From positions 1,860,001-1,924,000 of the forward strand of contig CM044309.1 of NCBI GenBank assembly GCA_024291935.2: a stretch of DNA of 64,000 nt, in the 5' to 3' direction. Shown piece after piece: positions 1-11,390 of this stretch (position 1 is the stretch's first letter; each line of letters begins with the position of its first letter). A program made the translations under genes and the position numbers. Below the pieces are notes generated by a model, which was not told the origin of the DNA, ran no database searches, and saw only the letters and a list, made by a program, of their open reading frames with translations. Source of the stretch: Okapia johnstoni. Taxonomy: Eukaryota; Chordata; Mammalia; Artiodactyla; Giraffidae.

Positions 1-664
1 CCTGCTGACCACAGAGCCAGGTTATGTATAGGTGTCCTCTGGTAGCAGTCAAAAATTGGGGCATAGACAAGGGTACAAGCTCCGTTCTAGGAGTTACTGG
101 TGAACTAGAGTGAGACAGATGAAGAGTGCATGATGTCCACCAACCTATGTTCCTTGAGAGTGGTTCTGTAGCTTCCTAGACCTGTACCAAACCTGAAGGC
201 TGCCCCTTAGGTCAAAGATCCAATAGGCCTCCCTCACAGAAAGACTGTGTTTCAGCCTTCTCTTTGTGTAGTGTCTTGGGAGTGAAAGCCTGCCAAGAAA
301 TCTCTGATTGTCACAGTCCCGTGGGACCCAGGAATACCAGCTCCCCTGGCATCCAGAGCCAGGTGACCGAGGATGTCTCCCGGGTGACAGCCACCAAAAT
401 CAAGGACCCAGATGCTTGTCAGAGCTCCCTTCCAGGAGACATGTTCTCTGGAGCACTGCAGAGGTAAAACATGAAAATGTCACCCGCTGGCTGTAGCAAG
501 CCAAAAGAGAAGCACAGATATGGTGCCTGCTGCAAAGAGAACCCCCCAAAATAGAAGAAATAATCAAGAAAAGGTCTAGATGGAGGCTGGGGAAGAGACA
601 AACACAGCACTTGGTGACTAGAGTAAGGCAGCGGCGGAGCCCAAGGGCTGAGCCTGAAGAAAAC

Positions 665-781
665 AAAATGGCGCCCCCTGGTGAGACGAAGGAGCGGGGC
701 GGCACTAAGATGGCCGCTGCAGTCTCCGTTCCCGGAGAGGGATCCGGGGGTCCCCCAGTGAGTACTAAACAAGATGGCGAC
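665..781 (+). promoter_or_regulatory. Three YY1-like cores in 117 bp
   Basis: AAAATGGCGCC at 665-675, AAGATGGCCGC at 707-717 and AAGATGGCGAC at 771-781 are all in the same orientation and each resembles the YY1 consensus AAGATGGCGGC. Directional YY1 clusters occur at TATA-less promoters and in LINE 5' UTRs. No TATA box or recognisable downstream gene was found. Confidence 0.45.
671..684 (-). promoter_or_regulatory. CTCF-like core motif
   Basis: GCGCCCCCTGGTGA on the plus strand is, read on the minus strand, the CTCF core CCACCAGGGGGCGC at 13 of 14 positions. It lies within the GC-rich segment and overlaps the first YY1-like core. The match is seen directly; occupancy is inferred. Confidence 0.5.
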
Positions 782-900
782 CCCTCCGGCCATGCTTTAA
801 TGTAAGCAAATGAGCCTCTTTCACTTGCAGTCTGTGTACAGTTGGCTGCCTTTGAGCTGGGAGCTGCGCCCCGCATGGGTGCGGCCGAACTCAGGAGCTT

Positions 901-1944
901 CCTTTAAACCAGCCAACAAATCTCTCCCAGTGGGAGCTGAGGTCTGGCCAGGGAGGTCAAGGCACACTTCCCGTTTCCCCTTCTCCTGACTCTGAACCTA
1001 TGAAGTTTTCTTGGTAGCTTTCTCCATCTCGTCTTGTCTGTTTTTCCATACTGCTCAAAGTGGCATTTCACATGTCATCCTCTTAGGGCACACGTGAAGC
1101 AGAGAGAGAGAAGCTGATTGAGACTTACGGAACTAAGGTTTACAAAGTGTGCTATGCTTTTTACATCAATCTGCCATAATATGAATTGATACAATAAGGC
1201 AAGAACTAGCTTGGCAAGCTTTGCCAAACTCCCAGGAATTTCTGAATATATCACAATTTCAATAAATTTACATCTTTTTTATTTCCTATAACAAGATTTT
1301 AGCCTTATAAATGCATTGCAAGTTTGGAGTTTTCACTGCAAATTCTTTGTGCTTATTTTGTTTATACCTGCTTATTTGCTGCTTTTGGATATAAGACACG
1401 TAGTCTCAAGAGCAGAGATTTTATATATCATAAGTCTAAGACCTCTACCTCCTGAAACAGTGTTCAAGGATTTTAGACATTCAATTGTTATGGAAAAAAA
1501 TGAATAAACTAAGAAAATTGTCAGAGATCTTCAACAAATAGCAACCACTTTTCACATCAAGATTTCTAAAATAAGAGAAAAATAAAATGATTAATCTGGA
1601 ACTTTTGGTCTCATTCAAAATGTTCCGCATTAATCTGTCCTAAAGAGCTAAAAGTGCCCTGTTAATATCCAGAAGCAGCTTTTTGTCAGAGCATTGAAAA
1701 GCTGAATAACTTCAACATATTAATTCTAGAACGCATTGATATCAAGTCATCCCTAAAGTAGCCATTGCTTTGAGCCCCTTTTTCATCTGCAAAATTTATT
1801 TGCTTTTAAGGTATCGTTTCTTTCTAAAGTGTTTTAATATTACAAGTGAAGGCCTATATTAGTTGCCATATGAATAAGGGCTCAAAAGAAAATTAGCTTT
1901 GGTCTTATGAATGGAGAGAATTTAAGTGTTTATTTGTATTCTTA
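901..1944. other. AT-rich DNA with no recognised feature
   Basis: The GC-rich segment grades into AT-rich sequence. The longest frames are about 60 codons and show no domain. Nothing assignable was seen. Confidence 0.5.
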
Positions 1945-2110
1945 TCCTAACATAGTGACTGGTACATAGCGCACAGTAGTCGTTCATAAATACAGGACGT
2001 GTATTTTAGAGTTTACGAAACACTTTCACATACACCTTCGTTTGTTGTTTACTACAGCTCACATGTTAGTCACCATTTTCACAATTAAAAACTAACAAAC
2101 ACAGAGTAAC
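1945..2110 (+). repeat. MIR-like fragment
   Basis: A decayed match to the MIR/L2-type phrase 'tgcctggcacatagtaggcactcaataaat' appears around 1955-1990. It is followed by a weak match to the 'cactttacatacatt ... attttacag' core. Divergence is high, so both boundaries and family are tentative. Confidence 0.4.
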
Positions 2111-2539
2111 TTTAATATCACAGAATTCTTTTGGGGTTAAATGAAGACACAGCACAGCCATTTTAATGTAAGAAGAAGTGAAATGGGAAAAGGAGGAAGG
2201 CATAACCAGGCAAACTGAGGAAGAGCTATGGAGATGGAAAGGGAGAGACATTAAAAAAATCCTGTCTTCTCCTCACTCAAAAATATGAACGTTTCAAAGC
2301 CACTGATTCTTCACTTCCTGCTAATACATGTAGAACCCAACTGAAAATCATACTGTGCTTAGCAAATATCAAATACAAAATGAAGCCCTAACCGGCAATA
2401 GACTGTAGGATTGGTAAAGGCCGGTGATGGACTGTTCTTGCCTGTTCAACCGTACATTTACCCTTGACTAACAAGTACTATCAGTAGTTTAACATCAACT
2501 GCGAAGACAAGGTATAATCACTTGTTAACACCATATTAG
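2111..2539. other. No recognised feature
   Basis: AT-rich sequence without recognised repeat or gene. The last 100 bp may already belong to the L1MA inter-ORF region that is recognisable from about 2540. Confidence 0.4.
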
Positions 2540-4138
2540 AGATTACAAGCATCAGAAAACAATTATTTTTGGACACACAATATACAAAGGTGTTATTTTG
2601 TGACATCGATAACTAAAAGGGCTTGGAACGGCGCCTTCAGTGAGCAAACTTATGTATTATTAAAGTTAAGCTAGTAAAATTAGAGTCATAACTTTAAAAT
2701 GTGAACTGTTGTCCCCATGGTAACAACAAACAGAATAGAATAGTTATGGAGTATACACAAAAGGAAACAAGAAGGGAATTAAAATGTCTCACCATAAAGC
2801 ATCTACTAAATATAAAACAGACACTAATACAGGAAATAAGGGGCAAAAAGCTATAAACTATATAGAAAACAAATAGCAAGTGACAGAAGTAAGTCCCTCC
2901 ATATCAACAATTACTTTAAATGTACATGGATTAAACTTTTTAATTAAAAGATAGAGAATGGCAGAAAAGATAAGAAAAATGAAAAATCTATGTTACCTAC
3001 AAAAGATTCAGTTTAGATGCAAAGACATGAATATGTTAAAAGTCAAAGGATGAATAAAGATATTCCATGAAAAGAGTATCTAAAAATAAAAGGAGTGGCT
3101 ATATAATATCAGACAAAATATATCTGATTAAGATAATTTCATATGAAATAAAGAAGAAATTATATGTTATGAAAGATTCAATACAAGAAGAAGATATAAT
3201 GATTATAAACATTTGCATATCAAATACAATACCATAAAATATATGAATCAAAAATTTAAGCTTAGAAAGGAGAGATATACATTTCTATAATAATCAAGAA
3301 TTTAACCTGCCACTCTCAATAATCAATAAAACAAGCGGATATAACGTAAATAGAGAACTTGAACCACACAATGAGCCGACTGATCTAACAGAGATACATA
3401 GAGAAATGTATCCAACAATAATGACGTAAACGTCCTTCTCAAGTGCGCGCGGGACGTCCTCCAAGAGAGATCAGACGTTAGGCCACGACTTGAATCTCAA
3501 TGGATGTAAAAAGGCAGATATCATTCAAGGTATCTTCTCTGACCACAGAGGGATGAAACTGGAAATCAGTAACAGAAGGAAACTGGAAAATTAGCAACTT
3601 TGTGGAAATGAAAGGACACATTCTTATGGAACCAATGAATTGAAGAAGAAATCACAAAGGAAATTACAAAATACTTAGAGATAAATGAAGATGAAAGCGT
3701 AACATGAAAATTTGCTAGACACAAAGAAAGCAGTGCTAAGTGAACATCTACAGCTGTAATTATTTACATTATGAAAAGGTAAGATCTATAATCAACAATA
3801 TAATTTTGCAGTTTGAGGAACTAGAAAAAAATCAAAGTAAATCCAAGCCTGCAGAAGGAAGGAAATAATACAGATTAAAGGAGAAAGAAATGATACAGAA
3901 AATAGAAAAGCTATAGAGAAAATTAATGAAATAAAAAGTTGGTTCTTTACAAAGACCAATAAAATTGAGAAAACTATTGGCAAGATTGTTTTTAGGGAAA
4001 AAAAAGATTCAAATGACCAAATCAGAAATGAAAGTATAACATTACTACCAATTCTACAGAAATAAAAAAGGACTATAAGATAATGCTCTGTACACTGACA
4101 ACTTATATAAAACTGACACATTCCCAGAAGCACAAATG
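2540..4138 (+). mobile_element. L1MA-type LINE-1 fragment: inter-ORF region and ORF2 endonuclease part
   Basis: The order is that of an old mammalian L1. An inter-ORF spacer (2550-2880, with 'ttattaaagttaagctagt' and 'ccatggtaacaaca') is followed by the ORF2 endonuclease coding start near 2890 and runs to the region just before the reverse transcriptase. Legible landmarks include the segments near 2910, 3430 ('ccttctcaagtgc'), 3535 ('tctctgaccacag'), 3740 and 3820. The reading frame is destroyed by many stops and indels, so only DNA-level similarity remains. Both the 5' end and the RT/3' part are missing. The minus-strand 113-codon frame at 3792-4133 is an antisense shadow. Confidence 0.8.
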
Positions 4139-5852
4139 GACATTCCTCATAATGCTAGAAAATGATAGCATATTTCTGACACAAGGTGGGGATATAAACT
4201 ATTCCCCTTTTCCGTATTTAATGTTACTACAGATTTATGTAACTGTTTATAAGTTCTTTTAATACTATACCTTCTATTAGCTCTGACTGTATTTGGGGCT
4301 AATTATCTTTTTTTTAAAGCACATTCCTTAGAAGTTCCTTTTTGAGGGTTAAGAGAGAGAAGTTCCTATTAGGAATGTTTTCACTGCATTTCTTTGTCTG
4401 ATCATTTAGCTTTTTCCTTGTACTCTCTGCTATTTTGGGCTGTGGCTCCTGTGTGTTAGGACTCTATGTGTAGAAGTCTTATGAGGCTTATTATTCTTCC
4501 ATGGGGTCTCTGCTTTTTCCTCTTCAACGTGTTTCCTCGTATCAACCGCTCAATATTCCTCTTATAATTTATTATCCCTGTCCTGCGTTTTCAAGATTAT
4601 GCAGGTGCAGTTTAATACAAAGTCAAATCCCTTGGGGAAATATTTTTTCCTTTGTATGATTGCAAGGAAATTCATTGAATTTGTAGCCCCTCAAGGACAC
4701 TAGTTTCCTAGGAGGGTCTCCATGGAAACACCTTCCTCCCAGGCTTGCCACCCACTACCTCAAGTAGGAGTCTGGCTTCTCCTTCCGTTTATCACTCTGG
4801 CTTTTGCCTCTAGGGATTTTCTTTACTTTCCAAAGTCCCAGTTCTGTATTTAAAGTTTCTATTTCCGGTCGAATTCTGTATAGCTCCTTCATTGTTACTG
4901 AGGATGAGTCTCATACCTGCTTTGCCATTTTGATTGGCGTGTAACAATCATTCACTTATTTTTTCAACAAGGATTTGACAACATGAGAAATTTGCCTATA
5001 ATTAAACTGTAAATGGAAAACTGAAGTCACATCTCCCGAGGTTTAATATCTAGCATATCATGACCACATATCTGACTCTTTAGAAATCTCCCTGATTTCA
5101 AATATTTCACCTTGTGTTCATTTTATAGATCCACGTTTGCTTCAGGAAATATGATGACCTAACATGCTCAACTGTGAAATGCTTGTTGCTTTGCTCCTTC
5201 TCATTTCTCTCTGCTACTTTCAGGAGTCAAATATTATCACTACTTATTTCAACAAAAACTTATTTAAAACTTATTTGAACTCCAATGCTAGGCTCTGCAG
5301 ATGCAAAAGAGAAAGGAATAGAGAATCTTTTATTGAAGGTAAATTAATATTTAGAGTGGTAAGTAGAGGAGTTTTTTAAAATGTCTCCAAGAGAATACAG
5401 AGAAGGACATCCTTAACAGTGATTGCAAAGGCAAAGAAGCCCTCACGGGGCTATCTTAGCTTGATTGTGAACAAGTCAACATGATGCCTCCATGATATCA
5501 TAAGCAGTGGAGAGGATGTTAAGAGATGAAAGGGAATGTTTGGCAAGGTTGAAATCTTAAAGGATTTTATGCAGCTCCAGGACACTTAACTAACCTCATA
5601 GACAATTAGGAGTGATTATTTGGATTCAAGCAGGGAATTGCATAATTATATTTGCATCACAAAAAGCTTTTGAAAGATGGATTGCACAGTGATGAGACTG
5701 GTGTCAGACAGAACTTAGAGTAGCCTCTGTGCTTTAGAGAGAGCCTCAGATTCTCAAGCTTTGAAAATATTTGTTTTGTGAAATTCTAGACCAGAGAACA
5801 AGAGACAAGTGGAGATGTTGTGACTTAAATTTTGAGTCTTTTTATCATTGCC
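4139..5852. other. Mostly single-copy DNA
   Basis: AT-rich with a more C+T-rich patch at 4500-4900. The longest plus frame (5164-5379, 71 codons) starts with a hydrophobic stretch but shows no family similarity or conserved context. No repeat was recognised. Confidence 0.45.
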
Positions 5853-6476
5853 ATGTCACTAGCATTCTTGTAAAAAATTTTTATTGCAGTATAGTTGCTT
5901 GACAAAGTTGTGTTAGTTTGTGCTGTACAGCAAAGTGAATCAGCCATACTAGAGGTCCCCAACCTTTTTGGCACCAGGCACTGGTTTTGTGGAAGACAAT
6001 TTTTCCATGGACTGGGGTAAGGGGTATGGTTTAGGGGTGAGTCAAGCTCATTACATTTATTGTGCACTTAATTTCTATTGTTATTACATTCTGATATTTA
6101 ATGGAATATTTATGCAGGCTGCCATAATGCAGAATCAGTCGGAGCCCTGAGCTTGTTTTCCTGCAACTAGGAGGTCCCATTATCTGGAGGTGATGAGAGG
6201 CTTTGACACGCAGAACGTGTCGTGCTTCCATGAGAATCTAAGGCCACGGCTGCTCTGATGGGCAGAGCTCAGGCAGCAACGCAAGGGATGGGGAGCGCCT
6301 GTAGATACAGATGAACCTTTGCTTCTCACTCACTGCCTATCTCTTGCTGCACCCCGGTTCCTAACAGGTCACAGGTGGTACTGGCCTGTGGTCAGGGAGT
6401 TGGAGATCTGTGAGCTATTTGTATACATACACCCACTTAAAAAAAAAATTTCTTCTCGTATATCACTAGCATTCTT
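5853..6476 (-). mobile_element. Truncated L1 3' end with target-site duplications, split by a hAT element
   Basis: Copies of 'atRtcactagcattctt' at 5853-5869 and 6460-6476 match at 16 of 17 positions and frame the insertion. The L1 is antisense: a T-rich start at about 5876, then the artiodactyl L1 tail phrase 'tgctgtacagcaaagtga' near 5921-5940. On the minus strand the target reads TTTT/AAGAATG, the L1 endonuclease preference. About 130 bp of L1 remains (5870-5949 and roughly 6413-6459). The rest is the hAT insertion. Confidence 0.75.
5950..6412 (+). mobile_element. Non-autonomous hAT (MER1/Charlie-group-like) transposon
   Basis: The left terminus reads 'tagaggtccccaacc' and the right terminus is a decayed inverted copy ending 'gttggagatctg' (consensus-like end 'ggttggggacccctg'). 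The interior has the characteristic phrases 'gcaccaggcactggttttg' and 'gagccctgagcttgttttcc'. No transposase frame is present. It lies inside the L1 remnant, flanked by imperfect 8-bp repeats (agccatac and agctattt). A second, internally deleted copy of the same family is at 38560-38770. Confidence 0.65.
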
Positions 6477-9400
6477 AAAATTATTAAATATAGCTAGTCT
6501 TTGGCAGTGTCCGTCCACCATAAAAGGAAGATTCCACATTCTAAAGAAAGTATAATTTCAGTGCTAATTAGATATTTTCCCATAAGTCTACCTGAATTGA
6601 TCAATGTTTGGGGAATTTTATTTTTCTGTCTGACATTTTTCTGTAGAGCCTCTTTAGAGATTCTTTTTATTGAGTCAAGATATTGTGTCCTCAAGTTCTT
6701 TATCAACAGTCAATAGCCCTTAAAATGATGCATTTACATATGAAAAAAAATTCAACTTTGGATCAAACATTTTTCAAGAAGCATTCCCTTATTTATATAT
6801 GCCCAAAGTCTGGAATCTACCGTGGGTATGAGAGTAAGGAAAGGTCTGTCAGAAGGGATATTGCTGGAAAGGATAATTTTGGGTGAAGTGTTGATGTATT
6901 AGAGGTAGGATCAAAGGAAGTATTGGTGTTTTTACAAGACTTGAATAGATGAAGAAAAGGAGAATGTTGTGAAGAGATAAGTTTTCAGACCTAGAAGAGG
7001 AGGGCCCTCACCTGGCTCTGTGAAGCACAGGGCCACTCTGGACCTGCTCCTGCATTCATTGTCATGTGGAACAAAGGGACCCAAACCACCAGAAGGTTTC
7101 CACTTCGGGCTCGTGTCTCCCATTCTAGGTCAGGTTAAGTGCCTGAGACCTTAAATACCTGCCTAAAGGCACCAACACTAGGCTCTAAGTCTGTTTAGTT
7201 TTCTTCTTTATGTTTGTTCTTTTGCAAGGTGCCCAGATGTTGTCTTTTGTGGAAGGTAGGAATAGAGCTTGGCAGTCCATGCAGGGGTCTTGACACACAT
7301 GCCCACACAGTCCATCAAGGGCTGGAGTGATCTGGAGTGAAAGAGGAAGAAAGCTGCCATCAGGCATGGAATTGGATCTCTGAGGTCATTTTGAAGTTAT
7401 TTAAACAAGATAGGAATAAAGAGCATGTTCAATTTAATAGTTTGAATTATAGCTTCAATATTTAGATCTATGATGCATGGGCTTTTTTTTTTTTTTTATC
7501 TTTTATCCTGCATCACAAAATGTCAGAGGCAGGCCACTGGGAAAATATGAAAGAAACACTTTTCTTACTTTGCAATTTGTTCTTGTGCATTTTCATTTTA
7601 GTCACCTCCATGCCAGAGAGTAAAATTAGATTAATAAAATCAGAACAAACTTCTAGAATCAGAAAACTGTCACTGGAGGAGCACTTAGGCTTTTTGCTCT
7701 TAATGTTAAGCATGAGTCAACTGAATTTTATCCCTAACAATCCAGAAAGGTAGTGGCAGAGCCAAGATAAAAAATACAGACAGCTTTGTATTTCTCTTTG
7801 ACTTTCATCTTTTATTAATTAGGTTTTTACTTTATATCTCTCTTAGCAAGCTTCTTAATGCAAATAGCTCCTTTTTATTAATACAGCTTATCAAAAGTTC
7901 AAAAAATCGAAATCATGTAGATACATGTCAGAAAGTCAAGACTCAATAGCTTTTAGTACAGTTGCATTTTTAGTTTTGAAAACAATGTTGTTTCTACTGA
8001 ATCAGTGCTGGCATTTTTAAGGACTGTTAAATGGCATTAGTCAGAGATTCCAATTAATATCTGTATAGTCAGAGATTCTAATTAATATCTGTAGAAAACA
8101 TAATCTAGAATTAAAACTATGATTTATTTTTACAGTTTTAATATCTAAATGAAGTTATTACTGTGACTGACTTATGCAAGTCCACTGTGGATATCATATT
8201 ACATATATTAGAAATTAAGACCTAAAAATTGCTGCACAGAAAATTATTGCTTATTTTCCATGCAAATATCTTCCAACTATTTAGCCATATCTGATTACTC
8301 CATTCAATTAATTAAAACTTAATGTCCACTCACATTCATTATTTATCAGACACCTATTTGAATTACAATGAATAAGGGAGCATTGACATTCATTCTGGAA
8401 AATAATTCTGAATTCTGCTCAATGAAGGCTAAGAGGTCATAGAAATAGAAAGGTTGCTTAAAAATGCATCATAATAAAAATGAAGAAAAAATTATTTCCA
8501 GAACTGTTACATTAAGATACTCATGTGAAAATATGAAACTTTACTGTATGCATGACTCCATCTACTTTCTTTCAGCACATGTTATACAAATTTTACTAAT
8601 GAGATCAACCTTCAACCTTGATATCCTTTTATATGTGATCTCTTTTAATTCTTTTAAGAAGGAAATAGTCCAGAAAAGAAAAATAAAAAGAGATGTTCCC
8701 AGATTCAAGGAATTAAATAAACTATTAACAATATGAAATACTATTTTTATGCATTTATTCTTCTGAGTTTATTTGTCACTATATCTAATAATTTGATTTT
8801 AGCCAATTGACTTCAATCTATAAAAACTGAGGTTTTCCCAATAATGTTGATGTGTTCTTTTATTAACTACCTTGCAGTTGTTTTAATGGGAGGAAGGATT
8901 TAGCAGTTGGGCAGAACCTTTGGAAGTATTTTTGCCATTTTGAATTTGGACAAAAGACTATATAAATATAAACAGAAAAGGTAAAAGTCAATCAATCACT
9001 ATGTACTCCAATTGCCAATATAGCTTTCCTAGCTTTTTAAAGACCTGCAGATCAAATCAATCTGAACTCTTGGTTTGTGAGCAAAGTAGGAGCATTTATA
9101 GAGTCAAGAAACAAGAAGGATAACAGTGGAGCTTGGGTTTGTGTGTCTGTGGAGGGAGACTGGCTGGTTCCATTGACCAGGTGGTGGGTATTGTGATGCT
9201 TTTCCTTGCTGTGTTCAAAAGCAGAGTCAAGCTGGTACTACACATTAGCAGTGGCTCTTGGGAATCATAGGACAGAAACACAGTTCATTTAATTTCTCCT
9301 AGGTAAATGATTTTCTAGAGATGAAGGAAAAAGTTAATCATAGCGTGTGTCTCCTGAAAAGTAATTCCAGTCATGGACTCTATCAGGAATCATTCCCAGG

Positions 9401-9524
9401 ATGCACATGTTTAAATGCCCAGCCCAAAGGTAATGGAAACCTGGAGAAAGTGTCAGTCTTTGATGCAAAATGTGCCAAAGTCATCAGAGTATTGAAATGC
9501 TGTGTCAGATTAAAGATGGCCACA
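6477..9524. other. Single-copy AT-rich DNA with minor simple repeats
   Basis: No transposon or gene was recognised over about 3 kb. Small frames (77 codons at 7520-7753, 90 codons at 8464-8736) lack domains and context. A 15-base T run sits at 7483-7497, and a weak MIR-like phrase ('gtggcagagccaagat') lies near 7750. A slightly degenerate 28-bp tandem duplication is listed separately. Confidence 0.5.
8039..8094 (+). repeat. 28-bp tandem duplication
   Basis: Two adjacent 28-bp units (8039-8066 and 8067-8094) begin 'agtcagagatt' and differ at two positions. This is a local duplication, unrelated to neighbouring transposons. Confidence 0.85.
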
Positions 9525-9730
9525 AGCTGTTTCCCTGGTGGCTCAGAGGGTAAAGCGTCTGTCTGCAATGTGGGAGACCCGGGTTTGATCCCTGGGTTAG
9601 GAAGATCCACTGGAGAAGGAAATGGCACCCCACTCCAGTACTCTTGCCTGGAAAATCCCATGGACCGAGGAGCCTGGCGGGCTACAGTCCTTAGGGTCGC
9701 AAGAGTCGGACACGGCTTAGCGACTAAACA
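9525..9730 (+). mobile_element. Bov-tA SINE
   Basis: The architecture is a tRNA-Glu-derived head followed by the BovB-derived A segment. The head has a pol III A box (TGGCTCAGAGGG, 9539-9550) and B box (GGGTTTGATCCC, 9581-9592). The A segment runs from 'ctggagaaggaaatggcacc' to 'gtcggacacggcttagcgac'. It is close to full length. A C-rich tail follows directly. The 172-codon frame at 9321-9839 merely reads through this SINE. Confidence 0.95.
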
Positions 9731-9762
9731 CCCCCCATACCACCCCCCCACCCCCCGCCCCC
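9731..9762 (-). repeat. C-rich SINE tail with minus-strand G-quadruplex pattern
   Basis: Four C runs of 6, 7, 6 and 5 bases are separated by 6, 1 and 1 bases, which satisfies the G3+ N1-7 pattern on the minus strand. It abuts the 3' end of the Bov-tA copy, so it is best read as an expanded SINE tail. Confidence 0.8.
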
Positions 9763-9766
9763 ACCA

Positions 9767-10329
9767 AGAGGGTTCTAAACACGCCCAGGCTTTAATAGCC
9801 CTGATAAGGCATATGAGTGAAAAACTCATATATGAGTGAAGCCATCCCGGATAAGGAAAGCAAGGGGACCTTGAAGCTCAATCTCGCTGAGTGAGCAGCC
9901 TCAACACCACGTGGAAGAGGAGACTCGCCCACAGGTCTCACGCACAAGCTTCAGTTCCTGGCCCAAAACATTGCGAACTGCTACAATGATTTCAGTCCCA
10001 AAAATTTGGAACAGTTTGTTACACAACGATAGTTAACAAGAAACGCTCATCTAGAATTTGTTTTCATTCTTTTAATGTAATGAATTGCCTTTACTACAAA
10101 AAATACATCAGCAAATAGTAAGATTAGAGACTTTCTTTTTAAGTTTGGAAACATTTGAAACAGGAGAAACATTCAAAAGTGAAATTAGGAAAAGATCTAA
10201 GCATAAAGTATAATAAAAATATCTTATTGTCAGAAGTATTAATCACATGAGTTGAAACTGACTGGCTAAAGAACACTGTCTCTATGTTATAATATTTTGT
10301 TTCTTCCAAATGACATGTTATTTTTAATT
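9767..10329. other. No recognised feature
   Basis: Moderately AT-rich. No repeat, gene or RNA was recognised. Confidence 0.45.
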
Positions 10330-10336
10330 ACAGAAT

Positions 10337-10440
10337 AACCAGTATTCTTGCCTGGAGAATCCCAGCGATGGCAGAGCCTGGTGGGCTGCCGTCTATAGGG
10401 TCGCACAGAGTCGGACACGACTGAAGCGACTTAGCAGCAA
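10337..10440 (+). mobile_element. BOV-A2 SINE, 3' half
   Basis: This matches the second monomer of BOV-A2, from 'ccagtattcttgcctggag' to 'gaagcgacttagcagca'. 'acagaat' precedes it at 10330-10336 and recurs at 10441-10447, consistent with a 7-bp target duplication and 5' truncation at insertion. Confidence 0.85.
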
Positions 10441-10447
10441 ACAGAAT

Positions 10448-11390
10448 TCATAATGGAATTTGTTTTATCCAACTGCTTGCCTTTAAGTACAGATCACATA
10501 AGACTTTCTAAAGGTTTGTCTCAGTTTGAATATTTCAAGAAAATAAAAGATAAGACATAAAGAACTCCTTTTTGTTTTATCCTAACCTAATTCCTAATTA
10601 ATGAAATTAATGATTCATCATTAGGAACCTATGGTAGAAGGCACTAAAATTTCAGCAAAGAGAGAGAAAATGATCAAAATCATCTTCATTTTCCATCAAA
10701 AACAGAAACTTGCAGTCAGTAAAATTCTTACAGTTAAATGTTGCTTATAATTTTTAAAGTTTAGAAATTTAAAAAGTCCAGATGGTTTTCTTGAAAATAC
10801 ATGACAATATTAAAAAAGTCCACTTAGAGGTTGATAAAGATCAAAATACTGAATAGACTGTGAAAGTTTTCATGTACCATCAAAGATTTTAATTGACTGA
10901 GTCTTTATATAAGATATTCATTAGATGACTATTTTTTATTACTTCAAGTTAGCATAGTTACAATTAAACTGAGATAACCTTTCAATTTCGGGATGGCTTA
11001 TTCGGACTATTTGCAATTATGACTGAAAGGGTCACCTTTATTCATGCACTAAATGAAAAATGCTCATATCTTGTCCCTGCCACTGTTTCATAGCTTTACC
11101 TAGGAAATTAATCATATCAAATTGACCCCTAAAGGCTCATGCCGATTGCAGAAAGAAAGTTTAATATCTTGTGATCTTGGTATAGTCAGGAGAAAGCACA
11201 GACATGAGTACTTAAAGGATTGTTACAGCAAATTCATTTTGAATCTACTCATCAGAATCAAAGAGCTTTGGCCAGGAGGTATACTGGAAGGGGCAGACAT
11301 ACATGGCAGCAAGGGTTGGAGATGGGTACTGTGGTAGTGCTGGCAAAGCAGAATGGTTAGCATGAGAACCAACACAGTTACACAAGTGAT
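10448..11390. other. AT-rich single-copy DNA
   Basis: No recognised repeat or gene. Frames are short and lack domains. Confidence 0.45.

Larger units (their letters stand above)
1..900. other. GC-rich segment of uncertain origin, possibly LTR or LINE 5' UTR derived
   Basis: This segment is markedly richer in G+C and CpG than the DNA to its right, and its composition drops sharply after about 980. It has short open frames on both strands (the longest is 158 codons, minus strand, 400-876) but no recognisable domain. The motif-rich core at 660-790 resembles promoters of endogenous retroviral LTRs or LINE 5' UTRs, which often carry YY1 cores. I could not assign a family, and the left edge may lie outside the window. 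A CpG-rich promoter of an unseen gene to the left is an alternative. Confidence 0.35.

Noticed and set aside
400..876. 158-codon minus-strand open frame
   Set aside because: It lies in CpG-rich DNA where stops are rare, has a low-complexity composition, no domain, and competing frames on the other strand.
3792..4133. 113-codon minus-strand frame, very hydrophobic
   Set aside because: Antisense of A-rich L1 ORF2 sequence, which gives Phe/Leu/Ile-rich translations.
9525..9600. tRNA-Glu-like sequences in SINE heads as tRNA genes
   Set aside because: They have pol III A and B boxes but are fused to the A segment and repeated about 20 times with SINE hallmarks; they are SINE promoters, not tRNA genes.
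9321..9839. 172-codon plus and 148-codon minus open frames
   Set aside because: Both read through the Bov-tA SINE; the middle peptide is the conceptual translation of the SINE.
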